A stretch of 64,000 bases of DNA from Christiangramia sp. OXR-203 (GCF_034372165.1 NZ_CP139698.1:2914001-2978000); one strand, 5' to 3'. Shown: positions 53,904 to 63,414, counted from the first letter of the stretch. The notes: generated by a model from the letters alone, not told the origin. Numbers and translations are program-made.

Positions 53904-53930
53904 AAAGGCGGGAATCACCTTCCCGCCTTT
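53904..53930 (-). terminator. Intrinsic terminator after maeB
   Basis: Perfect 11-bp stem AAAGGCGGGAA / TTCCCGCCTTT with a 5-nt loop; a short T-tract follows on the minus strand. Confidence 0.85.
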
Positions 53931-53945
53931 ACTTTATTTAAGGTA

Positions 53946-56240
53946 TTAAGCTTTTTTGTTAGCCTTCTTTTCTTTCTCCTGTGCATCTATGACCGCTACT
54001 GCAGCCATATTCACCATTTCCTCTACACTTGCTCCAAGCTGAAGAATATGAACAGGTTTCTTCATTCCCATCATGATCGGGCCTATAGAATCTACATTGT
54101 TAAGTTCTTTGATAAGCTTATAAGTACTGTTAGCAGAATCCAGGTCTGGATAAATTAATGTATTTACCTTCTTACCGGCAAGTTTTGAAAAAGGGAATTT
54201 ATTCTGAAGCATCTCACGATTCAAAGCGAAATCTGCCTGCAATTCTCCGTCAACACTAAGTTCCGGGTGAAACCTGTGCAGGTAAGAAACTGCTTCTTTT
54301 ACTTTGGTCGCTCTTGGGTGTTTAGAAGATCCGAAGTTTGCGTAAGATACCATTGCGATTACAGGTTCCATTCCAAATAACTGAACCGTACGTGCTGTCA
54401 TTTGTGCGATCTTGGCAAGATCTTTAGCTGAAGGATCTATATTAATCGAAGTATCACTAATAAATAGCGGACCTCTGGAAGTATTCATCACGTTCGTTGC
54501 CGCTACCCTGGAAACGCCATCTGCCAGCCCAATAAGTTCCAGCATAGGTTTTACCACCGTTGGGTAAGCTCTGGAATATCCTGAAAGTAATGCATCTGCA
54601 TCTCCTTCATTGACCATCATCGCGGCAAAATAATTCCGTTCTCTTAGTAATTTTTCGGCATCGTATTTAGTTACGCCACTTCTATGCCTGGTTTCCCAGT
54701 ATTTGTAAGCGTATTTTTTCCTGTTTTCCTCTTCATCATCAGATTTTGGGTCAATAATGACCACATCATCTTCCTGAAAATCGATCTCAGCCATTAATTC
54801 CTTGATCACTTCACTTCGTCCAAGAAGGATTGGGAATCCAATTCCTTCATCGTTTACGATCTGTGCAGCTTTAAGAACATCAAGATGATCTGCTTCAGCA
54901 AAAACGATTCGTTTAGGGTTTGTTTTAGCACGGTTTTGCAACAAACGGGTGATCTTGTTCTCATTACCCATACGTTCCAGTAACTCTTCCTCGTAACGTT
55001 GCCAGTCATCGATCCCTTCCCGGGCAACCCCACTTTCCATGGCAGCTTTGGCAACTGCAGGCGGGACTTTAGCAATCAATCTCGGATCGAAAGGCTTCGG
55101 AATAATATAATCAGGTCCAAAATTTAACCTGGTTTCGCCATATGCAATATTCACCTGCTCCGGCACCGCTTCTTTAGCCAATTCTGCCAGTGCTTTCACA
55201 GCGGCTTTTTTCATTTCTTCATTGATCTTGGTCGCGCGTACATCTAGTGCTCCACGGAAGATAAATGGAAAACCAAGAACATTATTCACCTGGTTTGGAT
55301 GATCGCTTCTACCTGTCGCCATGATGATATCTTTCCTGGTATCCATCGCCAGGTTGTAATCGATCTCTGGATTAGGATTGGCCATTGCAAAAACGATAGG
55401 TCTTTTCGCCATGCTTTTAAGCATTGCCGGACTTACAATATTTGCAATAGAAAGACCCACGAATACATCGGCATCCTTCATTGCTTCATCCAATGTGTCG
55501 ATCTTACGGGCAGTAGCGAATTCTGCTTTTTCTTCGGAAAGATTTGGTCTGTCTTTTCTAATAACACCTTTACTATCAAGCATCACGATGTTTTCAGCTT
55601 TGGCACCAAAAGCCTTGTACAGCTTGGTACATGAAACTGCAGCGGCTCCTGCTCCACTAATGACGATCTTCACTTTGCTCATCTTTTTCTTAGCCAGCTC
55701 CAAAGCATTCAGCAATGCTGCTGCTGAAATGATCGCGGTTCCATGCTGATCATCATGCATAACCGGAATATCCAGTTCTGCTTTTAAGCGTTGTTCAATT
55801 TCAAATGCTTCAGGAGCTTTGATATCTTCCAGGTTGATTCCGCCGAAAGTAGGCGCAATATTCTTAACCGTTTCTATGAACTTATCTACGTCTTTTGTGT
55901 CTACTTCGATATCGAAAACATCAATATCTGCAAAGATCTTAAAAAGAAGACCTTTTCCTTCCATCACCGGCTTTGATGCTTCTGGACCTATATCCCCAAG
56001 ACCCAGAACGGCAGTACCATTAGAAATCACAGCCACCAGGTTTCCTTTGGTAGTATATTTGTAAACATTCTCCCTATCTTTTTCAATCTCTAGACATGGC
56101 TCAGCTACACCTGGAGAATAAGCCAGAGAAAGGTCTCTTTGCGTGGCATATTTCTTAGTTGGTACAACTTCAATTTTCCCGGGCTTAGGTTTAGCGTGGT
56201 AAACCAATGCCTCTCTTCTTTTTCTGGAAGTGTTACTCAT
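53946..56240 (-). CDS. maeB: NADP-dependent malic enzyme with C-terminal phosphotransacetylase-like domain
   Basis: Oxidative decarboxylation of malate to pyruvate with NADP+. 764 residues from the ATG at 56238-56240. The N-terminal half (about 1-430) is the malic enzyme: [36 protein letters not shown], the [19 protein letters not shown] block and [15 protein letters not shown] Rossmann loop. The C-terminal half (about 440-764) resembles phosphate acetyltransferase ([19 protein letters not shown]) and is known to be regulatory in MaeB. A -7 box lies upstream and a terminator downstream, so it is probably monocistronic. Confidence 0.96.
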   Translation of the reverse strand: MSNTSRKRREALVYHAKPKPGKIEVVPTKKYATQRDLSLAYSPGVAEPCLEIEKDRENVYKYTTKGNLVAVISNGTAVLGLGDIGPEASKPVMEGKGLLFKIFADIDVFDIEVDTKDVDKFIETVKNIAPTFGGINLEDIKAPEAFEIEQRLKAELDIPVMHDDQHGTAIISAAALLNALELAKKKMSKVKIVISGAGAAAVSCTKLYKAFGAKAENIVMLDSKGVIRKDRPNLSEEKAEFATARKIDTLDEAMKDADVFVGLSIANIVSPAMLKSMAKRPIVFAMANPNPEIDYNLAMDTRKDIIMATGRSDHPNQVNNVLGFPFIFRGALDVRATKINEEMKKAAVKALAELAKEAVPEQVNIAYGETRLNFGPDYIIPKPFDPRLIAKVPPAVAKAAMESGVAREGIDDWQRYEEELLERMGNENKITRLLQNRAKTNPKRIVFAEADHLDVLKAAQIVNDEGIGFPILLGRSEVIKELMAEIDFQEDDVVIIDPKSDDEEENRKKYAYKYWETRHRSGVTKYDAEKLLRERNYFAAMMVNEGDADALLSGYSRAYPTVVKPMLELIGLADGVSRVAATNVMNTSRGPLFISDTSINIDPSAKDLAKIAQMTARTVQLFGMEPVIAMVSYANFGSSKHPRATKVKEAVSYLHRFHPELSVDGELQADFALNREMLQNKFPFSKLAGKKVNTLIYPDLDSANSTYKLIKELNNVDSIGPIMMGMKKPVHILQLGASVEEMVNMAAVAVIDAQEKEKKANKKA

Positions 56241-56264
56241 AATTTTAAGTTTTCGGCTAATTAG

Positions 56265-56272
56265 CAAAGTTA
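56265..56272 (-). promoter_or_regulatory. -7 box of maeB
   Basis: TAACTTTG on the minus strand, identical to the gcvH -7 box, 24 nt before the maeB ATG. A -33 box is only partly matched (TTTC near 56293-56296). Confidence 0.45.
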
Positions 56273-56363
56273 ATAAGGCTGCTGTCCTTAGAGAAATAAA
56301 AAGAACAAAAGCTTCAAACGTATTTCTAAGATAATTTATACTTTGGAGGCCTAAATTATTTTC

Positions 56364-57134
56364 ATGATCAAAAGTCTGTTTTTAGCACTTTTCCTGGTGC
56401 CTGTGTATACATTTGCGCAAAATCTATCCATAAACGAGGTAGACAGTCCACCACTTATAAAGGGATACTGCGAAGAAGACCCTTCGGAAGAATGTTTTAC
56501 CATTTCTATAAGTCAGTTTATGAACAGTAATGCTAAAATTGCTGACATCATTAAATCGAAAGAATCGGGAAAGGCGTATATCCAGTTTACGGTGAATGAA
56601 ACGGGAGAGATCATTAATGTACGATCACGATCCAAATTCCCCACCATCGCCCGGGTAGCAGAAGATGCAGTGAAAGAATTGACGATCGCTCAACCTGCAA
56701 TGTTAAATAACCAACCCGTAGCGATCACTTACACCTTGCCGTTTAAATTTAGAAGCCTTGAAATAGGGAATGATAGCGCCAGAATTTTAGGGGATGGAGA
56801 TTTTGCAAACATAACCGATGTGAATGAAGTAGCAACTCCACCTGAGTTTCGAGGCTACGACGCAGGAATTAGAAATATAGTAGATCGCTATAAGTATGAT
56901 CTTAGAATGAAACTCAGGCAAATGAGTTATGAAGACAAACAAATTGATCTACTGAAAATTTCATTGATCATCGAAGAGAATGGGGAGATCTCCAGAAAAA
57001 TGGTAATTCATCCCAAGCGTAAACTTCAGAATATTGTAAAAGCTGAAGTAGATAGGATCGTGATCGAGCAAGCAGCTACAAATAAGAATGGAGAAAATGA
57101 AAAAGTACTTATTTCTTATGACTTCTCGACTTAG
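56364..57134 (+). CDS. Secreted protein with tandem TonB-CTD-like domains
   Basis: 256 residues: signal peptide ([19 protein letters not shown]), a cysteine pair (C36, C44), then a TonB C-terminal-like domain (about 55-130: [24 protein letters not shown] ... [19 protein letters not shown]) and a second, weaker copy (about 190-256: [40 protein letters not shown]). It has no membrane helix and no proline-rich linker, so it is not itself a TonB. It may act as a periplasmic adaptor or competitor. It ends convergently against queG with a 4-nt overlap of the stops. Confidence 0.72.
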   Translation: MIKSLFLALFLVPVYTFAQNLSINEVDSPPLIKGYCEEDPSEECFTISISQFMNSNAKIADIIKSKESGKAYIQFTVNETGEIINVRSRSKFPTIARVAEDAVKELTIAQPAMLNNQPVAITYTLPFKFRSLEIGNDSARILGDGDFANITDVNEVATPPEFRGYDAGIRNIVDRYKYDLRMKLRQMSYEDKQIDLLKISLIIEENGEISRKMVIHPKRKLQNIVKAEVDRIVIEQAATNKNGENEKVLISYDFST

Positions 57135-58060
57135 TCACGTTTAAGAAACTCAATATTTCGCTTGAGACCCTCAAATTTTGTTCGTTTCACGGCAGATTTT
57201 CTGAAGATCTCATTGAAAGTTTCCCGGGTGATCTCTTCCCAGTCTTTTTTTGAGTTTTTAAGAAGTTCAGGATGCGGATTGAATAATGGCTCCTGGTGAG
57301 GTTTAGAAAATCGATTCCACGGGCAAACATCCTGACAAACATCACAGCCAAACATCCAGTCATCAAATTGATTCTTCATACTCTGTGGAAGCTCATCCTT
57401 CAGCTCAATGGTGAAATAAGAAATACACTTACTGCCATCAACTTTGTAAGGTTCCACGATCGCTTCCGTAGGACATGCATCGATACAGGCGGTACAGCTT
57501 CCGCAGTGATCGGTAACGGGAGTATCGTATTCCAGATCAAGTTGTACGATCAATTCAGCAATAAAATAGAAAGAGCCAGTTTGTTTCGAAAGCAAATTTG
57601 AATGCTTCCCGATCCATCCGAGTCCGCTTTTTGCAGCCCAGGCCTTGTCCAGAACCGGCGCTGAATCTACAAAAGCACGACCGTGAAAATCACCGATTTC
57701 TTCCTGTAGGGTAGCGAGCATTTCCTTCAATTTATCCTTGATCACAAAATGATAATCTCGACCGTAAGCATATTTACTGATCTTATAGGACTCGCTGTTT
57801 TGTATTTCTGAAGGATAATAGTTCAGCAGTAGAGAAATAACGCTTTTTGAACCTGGAACCAGCAAGGTAGGATCCAGACGCTTATCGAAATAATTCTCCA
57901 TATAGCGCATTTCGCCATGCATATTCTCCTGAAGCCAGCTTTCCAGTCTTGGCGCTTCCTCTTCCAGAAATTCAGCTTTTGAAATTCCGCATGACAAAAA
58001 GCCGAGGCGTTTTGCTTCGGCTTTAATAAGTTGTGAATATTTTGCTGCTGAAGGATTCAA
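57131..58060 (-). CDS. queG: Epoxyqueuosine reductase
   Basis: Cobalamin-dependent enzyme that performs the last step of queuosine synthesis in tRNA. 309 residues beginning with TTG (58058-58060); no in-frame ATG precedes the conserved [13 protein letters not shown] segment. Two 4Fe-4S sites are visible: C186, C189, C192, C196 in [16 protein letters not shown] and C239, C242, C246 in [10 protein letters not shown], and the catalytic aspartate is D132 in VDSAPVLD. It is downstream of the cupin and lipoprotein genes on the same strand. A terminator-like hairpin lies in its 5' coding region. Confidence 0.95.
   Translation of the reverse strand: MNPSAAKYSQLIKAEAKRLGFLSCGISKAEFLEEEAPRLESWLQENMHGEMRYMENYFDKRLDPTLLVPGSKSVISLLLNYYPSEIQNSESYKISKYAYGRDYHFVIKDKLKEMLATLQEEIGDFHGRAFVDSAPVLDKAWAAKSGLGWIGKHSNLLSKQTGSFYFIAELIVQLDLEYDTPVTDHCGSCTACIDACPTEAIVEPYKVDGSKCISYFTIELKDELPQSMKNQFDDWMFGCDVCQDVCPWNRFSKPHQEPLFNPHPELLKNSKKDWEEITRETFNEIFRKSAVKRTKFEGLKRNIEFLKRD
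57998..58024 (-). terminator. Terminator-like hairpin in the queG 5' coding region
   Basis: Minus strand: stem AAAGCCGAAGC / GCCTCGGCTTT (11 pairs, one G-U, 5-nt loop) then T5. It spans codons about 13-22 of queG, so termination would separate the upstream cupin-lipoprotein transcript from queG. The amino acids there are conserved in QueG, so it could be coincidence. Confidence 0.45.
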
Positions 58061-58104
58061 AGACTGAATTTAGAGCAGCTAATGTAAAAATTAAATAGCT
58101 GAGA

Positions 58105-58647
58105 TCATTGGAGTGTGGGATTAAATGGCGCAAAAACTCCATCGGGATTTTCCAGTCCCACCCAGGCGTGTAGCGTCCACCCTCCAGCGGCGCAATTGAG
58201 ATGCCAGTGATCATCTTCCCCGATGAAAGGTCCCTCGGGTATTGTATAATCTTCAGTTTGATCGCAGTTAGGAACCGGGATCAAATACTCTGCAGCTACG
58301 AATTGCATTTTCCCGTTTTCATCTGGATGATATACCAGAATTTCAGGTTTTAGCAAATCGAACTTCATATCTACATATTCTTCTTTGGCATAATGATAGC
58401 CCATACCAGGTACAAGCGGACTCACCTGTACATAACCCTGATCCACAGCCACATTAAAATTGTGAAACCTTCGCATCGCTTTGGCAAGCATTTCCAGCTG
58501 ATCATCCAAAGTCTCAGCCTTCTCAACCTTGAAATCATAGGACTGTAAGTTCTCATTTTCAAATGGATCTGAACTACAGGAACTAATTAGTGCTAATAAT
58601 AGAACTGGCAAAACCAGAAATGGTTTCGTAAATAAATTCGTTTTCAT
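58105..58647 (-). CDS. Conserved lipoprotein of unknown function (cupin neighbour)
   Basis: 180 residues with a lipoprotein signal ending LISSC (lipidated Cys about position 24). The mature part has recurring conserved short motifs: AMRRFHNFNVAVDQGYV, VPGMGYHYAKEEYVD, KPEILVYHPDENGK, AAEYLIPVPNC, and a C-terminal HLNCAAGGWTLHAWVGLENPDGVFAPFNP. The many histidines and the GMGYHY pattern suggest a metal-bound or ligand-binding fold, but I know no function. It follows the cupin gene by 22 nt under the same TetR-type control, so it probably works in the same response. Confidence 0.6.
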   Translation of the reverse strand: MKTNLFTKPFLVLPVLLLALISSCSSDPFENENLQSYDFKVEKAETLDDQLEMLAKAMRRFHNFNVAVDQGYVQVSPLVPGMGYHYAKEEYVDMKFDLLKPEILVYHPDENGKMQFVAAEYLIPVPNCDQTEDYTIPEGPFIGEDDHWHLNCAAGGWTLHAWVGLENPDGVFAPFNPTLQ

Positions 58648-58669
58648 CTATATATATTTTTGTTGGTTC

Positions 58670-59107
58670 CTATTCCATTTGAATGATCATATCATAATCG
58701 CCCGCAGTATTTAATACCTCCTGAATAATTTCTGGAGCAACCGACTTTTCCATAGCATTTTCCTCACTGGTGGGTATCCCGTATTTTCGAAAGAATTCTG
58801 CGAATCTTTTAGGACTGTGAATATTTACCCATTTACAGTTTTCGCTCTTGGAGTTCACGAAAGTGTGCAGCGTTTTTGGGGGAATGTCTATTGATTCCCC
58901 CGCTTTCACATTTCTCTGCTCGCCATTGATGATGAAATCCATCTCCCCCGTTACGATATAAAAAGACTCATGTAAATTTTCATGATAATGTGGTGGTGGA
59001 CCAGGTACCTGGCTAAGGGATTCGCCAATAATAAGATCGTAGTCACCCGAAAGATTCTGCACTGAAACTTTGCGACCTAACACCCATGATTCTAATTCGT
59101 TACGCAT
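58670..59107 (-). CDS. Cupin domain protein
   Basis: 145 residues of a small single-cupin fold. Metal-site motif 1 is PPPHYHENLHESFYIVTGEMDF (two His plus Glu) and motif 2 is IPPKTLHTFVNS (third His), so the site looks complete. Possible roles are a dioxygenase, isomerase or binding protein; no substrate is indicated. First gene of a minus-strand unit with the lipoprotein, divergent from a tetR gene whose operators cover both promoters. Confidence 0.85.
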   Translation of the reverse strand: MRNELESWVLGRKVSVQNLSGDYDLIIGESLSQVPGPPPHYHENLHESFYIVTGEMDFIINGEQRNVKAGESIDIPPKTLHTFVNSKSENCKWVNIHSPKRFAEFFRKYGIPTSEENAMEKSVAPEIIQEVLNTAGDYDMIIQME

Positions 59108-59108
59108 C

Positions 59109-59130
59109 TTATGAGATTTTAGTCTCGTAA
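59109..59130. promoter_or_regulatory. Operator 1, palindrome between cupin and tetR
   Basis: TTATGAGA, 6-nt spacer (TTTTAG), TCTCGTAA: 7 of 8 positions symmetric. It begins 2 nt past the cupin ATG and overlaps its -7 box (59128-59135), so a bound dimer would block transcription of the cupin gene. Confidence 0.7.
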
Positions 59131-59158
59131 ATATATAACGGAATTTTGTAGAATCAAA
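59128..59158 (-). promoter_or_regulatory. Promoter of the cupin-lipoprotein unit
   Basis: Minus strand: TTTG (59155-59158), exactly 19 nt, TATATTTA (59128-59135). Strong match except the last base of the -7 box. Confidence 0.6.
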
Positions 59159-59175
59159 GTTTTATAAGATATTTG
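59145..59175 (+). promoter_or_regulatory. Promoter of tetR
   Basis: TTTG (59145-59148), exactly 19 nt, GATATTTG (59168-59175). The start would fall at or next to the ATG (59180), so the message is nearly leaderless. It overlaps the cupin promoter back to back. Confidence 0.5.
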
Positions 59176-59183
59176 TCTCATGA
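59162..59183. promoter_or_regulatory. Operator 2, palindrome at the tetR start
   Basis: TTATAAGA, 6-nt spacer (TATTTG), TCTCATGA: same arm and spacer lengths as operator 1, 6 of 8 symmetric. It covers the tetR -7 box and ATG, suggesting autorepression. Confidence 0.65.
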
Positions 59184-59770
59184 GTAAACAATATATCCAA
59201 AAAGGAAGAAAGACTCAGAAGCTGAAAACCCGGGACAAAATCCTTAGAAGCACACAAAAGTTGCTGGAAAAGAACCAGGACATAAGCCTTGAGGATGTTG
59301 CTAAGGAAGCAGGTATATCCAGGGCAACGATCTATCGTTACTACTCCAGTATCGATGTACTGGCTGCAGAAGCAGTACTGGACCTGAATACTAAAAGTTC
59401 GGAAGATCTCTATGATGAGGTTGCTGGGAAAGACCTGAAAGAAGCTATTCTATCCATGCAGAATTATTACAACCAGTTAACCATTGACAATGAATCTGGT
59501 TTTAGAAAATATATGAGTGTAGTCCTGAACAATGATCATAGTGATAAAATGCGTGGTGCACGCCGCAAAAAATCCTTACTGATGTTACTGGAGAATAAGG
59601 CTCAGCACATGAGTGCTCAGGACAAGGAAAATTTAGCGAATATTACCACAGTCTTGATGGGTATTGAAGCCTTCGTAGTCACCAAAGACGTATGCGGTTT
59701 AAACAATGTAGAATCTAAAAATCTATTGAACTGGGGAATGGAAAAATTGCTGGAATCAATATTAAAGTAA
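59180..59770 (+). CDS. TetR/AcrR family transcriptional regulator
   Basis: 196 residues: N-terminal TetR helix-turn-helix (about 18-65: RDKILRSTQKLLEKNQDISLEDVAKEAGISRATIYRYYSSIDVLAAEAV) and a helical ligand-binding C-terminus (about 75-196). The ligand is unknown. The gene is divergent from the cupin gene with twin palindromic operators between them and convergent to the P450 gene (2-nt gap), so it is well placed to control its neighbours. The HTH is intact. Confidence 0.92.
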   Translation: MSKQYIQKGRKTQKLKTRDKILRSTQKLLEKNQDISLEDVAKEAGISRATIYRYYSSIDVLAAEAVLDLNTKSSEDLYDEVAGKDLKEAILSMQNYYNQLTIDNESGFRKYMSVVLNNDHSDKMRGARRKKSLLMLLENKAQHMSAQDKENLANITTVLMGIEAFVVTKDVCGLNNVESKNLLNWGMEKLLESILK

Positions 59771-59772
59771 AT

Positions 59773-61107
59773 CTATCTTTTTGAGAACTTCAGAATAGCA
59801 TTATTAGGCTTTAGAGTTATCAATGGTTTTATTTCGATCTCGGAATTCACCGGCTGCAATTTGTAATCGTTCATCAATTCTGCAACCGCAATGATCATCT
59901 CGAACATCGCGAAGTTATTTCCAATACATTTTCGTGGTCCCGCACCAAATGGGAAATATTGTGAGGAATATTGTCTTCCGCCTTCAGCGAACCTTTCTGG
60001 CATAAAAGTGTCTGGCTCCTTCCATAGATCTGGGTGTCTATGAACTTCGTGCAATGAAAACAGCAAATTGGAGCCCGGCTCAAAATATTTGCCTTCAAAT
60101 TCAAATTCCTCAAGATTCACCCGGTCTATAAAATATGCTGGAGGATACATACGCATCGATTCCTCTAGAACCATTTGAGTGAATGGCGCATTAGTCACTA
60201 AATGCATTAGATCATCGCTTTCCTTCTTCAAAGTTGAAACCTCCTTGTAGATCTTTTCCTGCCATATAGGATTAAATGCGAGTAACTGAGCTGTAAATGT
60301 TAACGAATTCGAGGTAGTCTCATGTCCCGCAGTAAACAGAATCAGGATCTCATCAATAAGTTGTTCTTCATCCATGAAGTTCCCGTCGTCATATTTCGCA
60401 TCCAGCAGCATATCCAGAAGATCATCATATCGATTTCCTGAAGACTGTCGTTCGTGAACTATAGTTCTTAAAATACTCCTTGCCTCCTCTGTAAGTTGAA
60501 GATAACTATCAATTTTTCCACTCAATCTAAACCACCACCCAAGATAGGGTTGCCTTAATTCTTTTACCAGCATTTGCTGCGTGGCTTCAGTTATATATTG
60601 GAGTCGGTTGATCTCAGTTTGATTCGCAGCACTACTAAAAAGTGATTTTACAACCGTTTGAAAAGCAAGATCGTTCATAATAGGAAAAATATCAATTTCC
60701 TTCCCGTTCTCGATTTTTTCATATTCGGCACAAATTGCTTCCTTAATGGAATCAAGTAAATTGGCAAGTTGCTTTTTATGGAATGCCGGTTGAATCAACT
60801 TTCGTTGTTTCTTCCAGTGTTCTCCTTCTGAAGTAAGCAGACCTTTACCCACATATTTCACCAGGTCTTTGGTCTGTATCTCAGATTTCACAAAATTCTT
60901 CTGGTTCTTCTGAAGCACATATTCCACGAGAGCTGCATCCCTGCTGAAAATGACCGATTTACTAAAACCGATCTTCAATCGAAAAGTATCTCCCTTTTCT
61001 TCAAAGTTCTTCTTATGAAAGGGTAACGGATTTTTTAAAATATTGGCTGAATGCTTTAAAAATTTAGCCAGTGAAACTTCGGGAATATTATTCTCTTTCT
61101 CCTTCAT
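59773..61107 (-). CDS. Cytochrome P450
   Basis: Heme-thiolate monooxygenase, 444 residues. The heme ligand is C394 in FPFGAGPRKCIGNNFAMFE; the I-helix oxygen-binding site AGHETTSN lies near 255 and the K-helix E-x-x-R is LEESMRMYPPAYFIDR. No reductase or ferredoxin is adjacent, so electron partners are elsewhere. There is no signal or clear membrane anchor. It is 9 nt downstream of ruvB and converges on tetR, so its transcription may come from the S41 peptidase-ruvB direction; a functional link to the cupin block is possible but not shown. Confidence 0.94.
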   Translation of the reverse strand: MKEKENNIPEVSLAKFLKHSANILKNPLPFHKKNFEEKGDTFRLKIGFSKSVIFSRDAALVEYVLQKNQKNFVKSEIQTKDLVKYVGKGLLTSEGEHWKKQRKLIQPAFHKKQLANLLDSIKEAICAEYEKIENGKEIDIFPIMNDLAFQTVVKSLFSSAANQTEINRLQYITEATQQMLVKELRQPYLGWWFRLSGKIDSYLQLTEEARSILRTIVHERQSSGNRYDDLLDMLLDAKYDDGNFMDEEQLIDEILILFTAGHETTSNSLTFTAQLLAFNPIWQEKIYKEVSTLKKESDDLMHLVTNAPFTQMVLEESMRMYPPAYFIDRVNLEEFEFEGKYFEPGSNLLFSLHEVHRHPDLWKEPDTFMPERFAEGGRQYSSQYFPFGAGPRKCIGNNFAMFEMIIAVAELMNDYKLQPVNSEIEIKPLITLKPNNAILKFSKR

Positions 61108-61116
61108 GATACTTTT

Positions 61117-62139
61117 TTAAAACAATCCATTCTGCCCGGGAGTCTTGGTTCTTCCAAGGTGTCGGTAGGCATGCTCGGTCACTTCCCTTCCTCGAGGTGT
61201 CCGGTAAATAAATCCCTGCTGAATCAAAAATGGTTCATAAACCTCTTCAATAGTTTCAGCACTTTCACTTACAGCTGTCGCCAGGGTTGTAATACCTACA
61301 GGACCACCTTTAAACTTGTCGATGATGGTTTCCAGGATCTTATTATCCATTTCATCCAGCCCATGCGCATCCACATTTAAGGCTTTTAAGCTATATCTGG
61401 CGATTTCTATATCGATCTTTCCGTTACCTTTTATCTGTGCAAAATCCCGTACCCTTCTTAGCAAGGCATTTGCAATACGCGGAGTTCCCCTACTTCTTCC
61501 TGCAATCTCAATAGCTGCTTCCTGTGAAATTGGAACTTTGAGAATCTCAGAACTTCTTTCCACGATGCCTGATAGCAGTTCTGTAGAATAATACTGTAGT
61601 CTACTGGAAATACCAAATCTCGCCCGCATAGGAGCTGTTAATAGTCCTGAACGCGTTGTCGCACCAATTAGAGTGAAAGGATTCAAATTGATCTGTACAG
61701 TTCTGGCGTTTGGACCGGTTTCCAACATGATGTCGATACGATAATCTTCCATGGCAGAATATAGGTATTCTTCTACTATAGGACTCAATCGATGAATTTC
61801 GTCTATAAACAGAATATCACGTTCATCGAGATTTGTGAGCAGACCGGCGAGGTCTCCGGGTTTATCCAGAACGGGACCCGAGGTGATCTTTATACCAACA
61901 TTGAGTTCATTAGCCAGTATATGTGCCAGGGTGGTTTTACCCAAACCTGGAGGTCCATGAAACAAGGTATGATCCAGCGCATCTCCACGCATGTTCGCAG
62001 CCTGAACAAAGATCTGCAGGTTCTCCAGCACTTGTTCCTGTCCCGCAAAGTCGTCAAAACTAAGGGGCCTTAAAGCTCTTTCTATATCAAATTCTTCAGG
62101 AGAAAGATTCTCTCCACTGGCATCCAGGTTCTCGTTCAT
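61117..62139 (-). CDS. ruvB: Holliday junction DNA helicase subunit RuvB
   Basis: Hexameric motor that drives branch migration with RuvA. 340 residues with Walker [10 protein letters not shown], Walker B FIDEIHR, the sensor [19 protein letters not shown] and the C-terminal winged-helix [20 protein letters not shown]. It is between the S41 peptidase (3 nt upstream) and the P450 (9 nt downstream), all on the minus strand. Confidence 0.97.
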   Translation of the reverse strand: MNENLDASGENLSPEEFDIERALRPLSFDDFAGQEQVLENLQIFVQAANMRGDALDHTLFHGPPGLGKTTLAHILANELNVGIKITSGPVLDKPGDLAGLLTNLDERDILFIDEIHRLSPIVEEYLYSAMEDYRIDIMLETGPNARTVQINLNPFTLIGATTRSGLLTAPMRARFGISSRLQYYSTELLSGIVERSSEILKVPISQEAAIEIAGRSRGTPRIANALLRRVRDFAQIKGNGKIDIEIARYSLKALNVDAHGLDEMDNKILETIIDKFKGGPVGITTLATAVSESAETIEEVYEPFLIQQGFIYRTPRGREVTEHAYRHLGRTKTPGQNGLF

Positions 62140-62142
62140 CGT

Positions 62143-63324
62143 TTATTTGCTTTTCGCAATATATTCTTTAGTCTGCTTGATCCAATCTTCAGAATTTTCC
62201 AGATTAATCTCTGGCTGCACTCCTACAGACTCATATTCCAGATATTTTTTATCGCCTTTAAAAGTAAAGAATCCTTTGAAGTTATAGCAGGGAAAATCAT
62301 AAGTTTTGCCAAGTTCATACGCGATAGTTCCGCTAGTTTTACTTCCAAGTAAGGTTACATTTTTAAACTTCTGAAGTCTTAGAGCAAACTGCTCTGCATT
62401 GCTCGCAGTATTCCCATTTATCAAAACATACAATTTTGCCTCCTTATAATTTTTGCGCAGATATTTATAGAGAATATCAGAATTTCTATCACCACCGCCA
62501 CCATTGTCGCGAAGATCCAGGATCAGGTCTCTAGTAACAGGTTTCTCTTCCAGACTTTTATAGAAGTTTTCTGCATTCTTCAAGGTTGGATTGTAACCCG
62601 AAAAACTTCCAATTCTCATATAAGTAATATCCCCTGATAACGAATATTGATAAGTCCCATTAGCCTTTACCCTGGAATAATCTGGTGTGGCATTGGATTT
62701 TGAAAGCTGTAGTTTGGAGATATGACCATTCTTAATCTCCAATGGGAAATTCACAAGTTTTTTATCATGAAACTGGCCTATGGCTGCAAGATATCGACCA
62801 TTCCCGTATTTCAGGAATTGACCGATAATTTCTCCTTTCTGCCATACCTTCTTTCCACCGCTAAGATTCACTACTATCAAATTCTCTTCGGAAGCATATA
62901 CTCCTATGCTAAAACCATTACGGGAATAGATACCCTCAACATCTTCTAGTGGTTTAATTTCAAGTTGCGTTTTTAATCTATCCAGATCACCTTCAAACTT
63001 TGGAAATTCATGATAGAGTGTATCTGATTGTTTTACTTCATAACCGACTTCAGAATACATCATATTATGCCGATCATTGAGCGTAACAAGTATCTTGCTC
63101 ATCTGCTGGAAACAATCATATTCTGTGTAGTTTCCGGTATACGAATAATTATTGGCCGCACTTAATGTCTCATTGTATACAAATAGGTCTGATGTATTCC
63201 TGGTGACAGGTAATTTTTGGATTGTCTTAGCCAGAACTTCAATGTTCTTAGTGCATTGGCAATCACTCTGTGACGAAACACTGAAGCTAATTATCAAAAG
63301 CAAGCAAGAGAATAAATATTTCAT
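62143..63324 (-). CDS. S41 family peptidase
   Basis: Secreted C-terminal-processing-like serine protease, 393 residues, signal peptide MKYLFSCLLLIISFSVSSQS. The S41 core is seen in the second half: DLILDLRDNGGGGDRNSD, then the nucleophile S308 in NTASNAEQ and a lysine (K329) in GSKTSGTIAYE. A cysteine pair (C22, C24) follows the signal peptide. No PDZ domain is recognisable. First gene of a minus-strand trio with ruvB and P450; it starts just downstream of the ctaD terminator. Confidence 0.88.
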   Translation of the reverse strand: MKYLFSCLLLIISFSVSSQSDCQCTKNIEVLAKTIQKLPVTRNTSDLFVYNETLSAANNYSYTGNYTEYDCFQQMSKILVTLNDRHNMMYSEVGYEVKQSDTLYHEFPKFEGDLDRLKTQLEIKPLEDVEGIYSRNGFSIGVYASEENLIVVNLSGGKKVWQKGEIIGQFLKYGNGRYLAAIGQFHDKKLVNFPLEIKNGHISKLQLSKSNATPDYSRVKANGTYQYSLSGDITYMRIGSFSGYNPTLKNAENFYKSLEEKPVTRDLILDLRDNGGGGDRNSDILYKYLRKNYKEAKLYVLINGNTASNAEQFALRLQKFKNVTLLGSKTSGTIAYELGKTYDFPCYNFKGFFTFKGDKKYLEYESVGVQPEINLENSEDWIKQTKEYIAKSK

Positions 63325-63381
63325 TTCAGTTGATTTGTAAAAAGATATTACAATTTGAGAAGTCGGTAAAACTTATAGAAT

Positions 63382-63414
63382 AAAAAAAGCCTTTTCCGTG
63401 GTGGAAAAGGCTTT
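63382..63414 (-). terminator. Intrinsic terminator after ctaD
   Basis: Stem AAAGCCTTTTCC (63386-63397) / GGAAAAGGCTTT (63403-63414), 5-nt loop, followed by seven T on the minus strand. Confidence 0.9.

Noticed and set aside
58105-61107. Genomic island or transposon carrying the cupin/TetR/P450 block
   Set aside because: No integrase, transposase, tRNA or flanking direct repeats are visible, and base composition by eye is like the neighbours.
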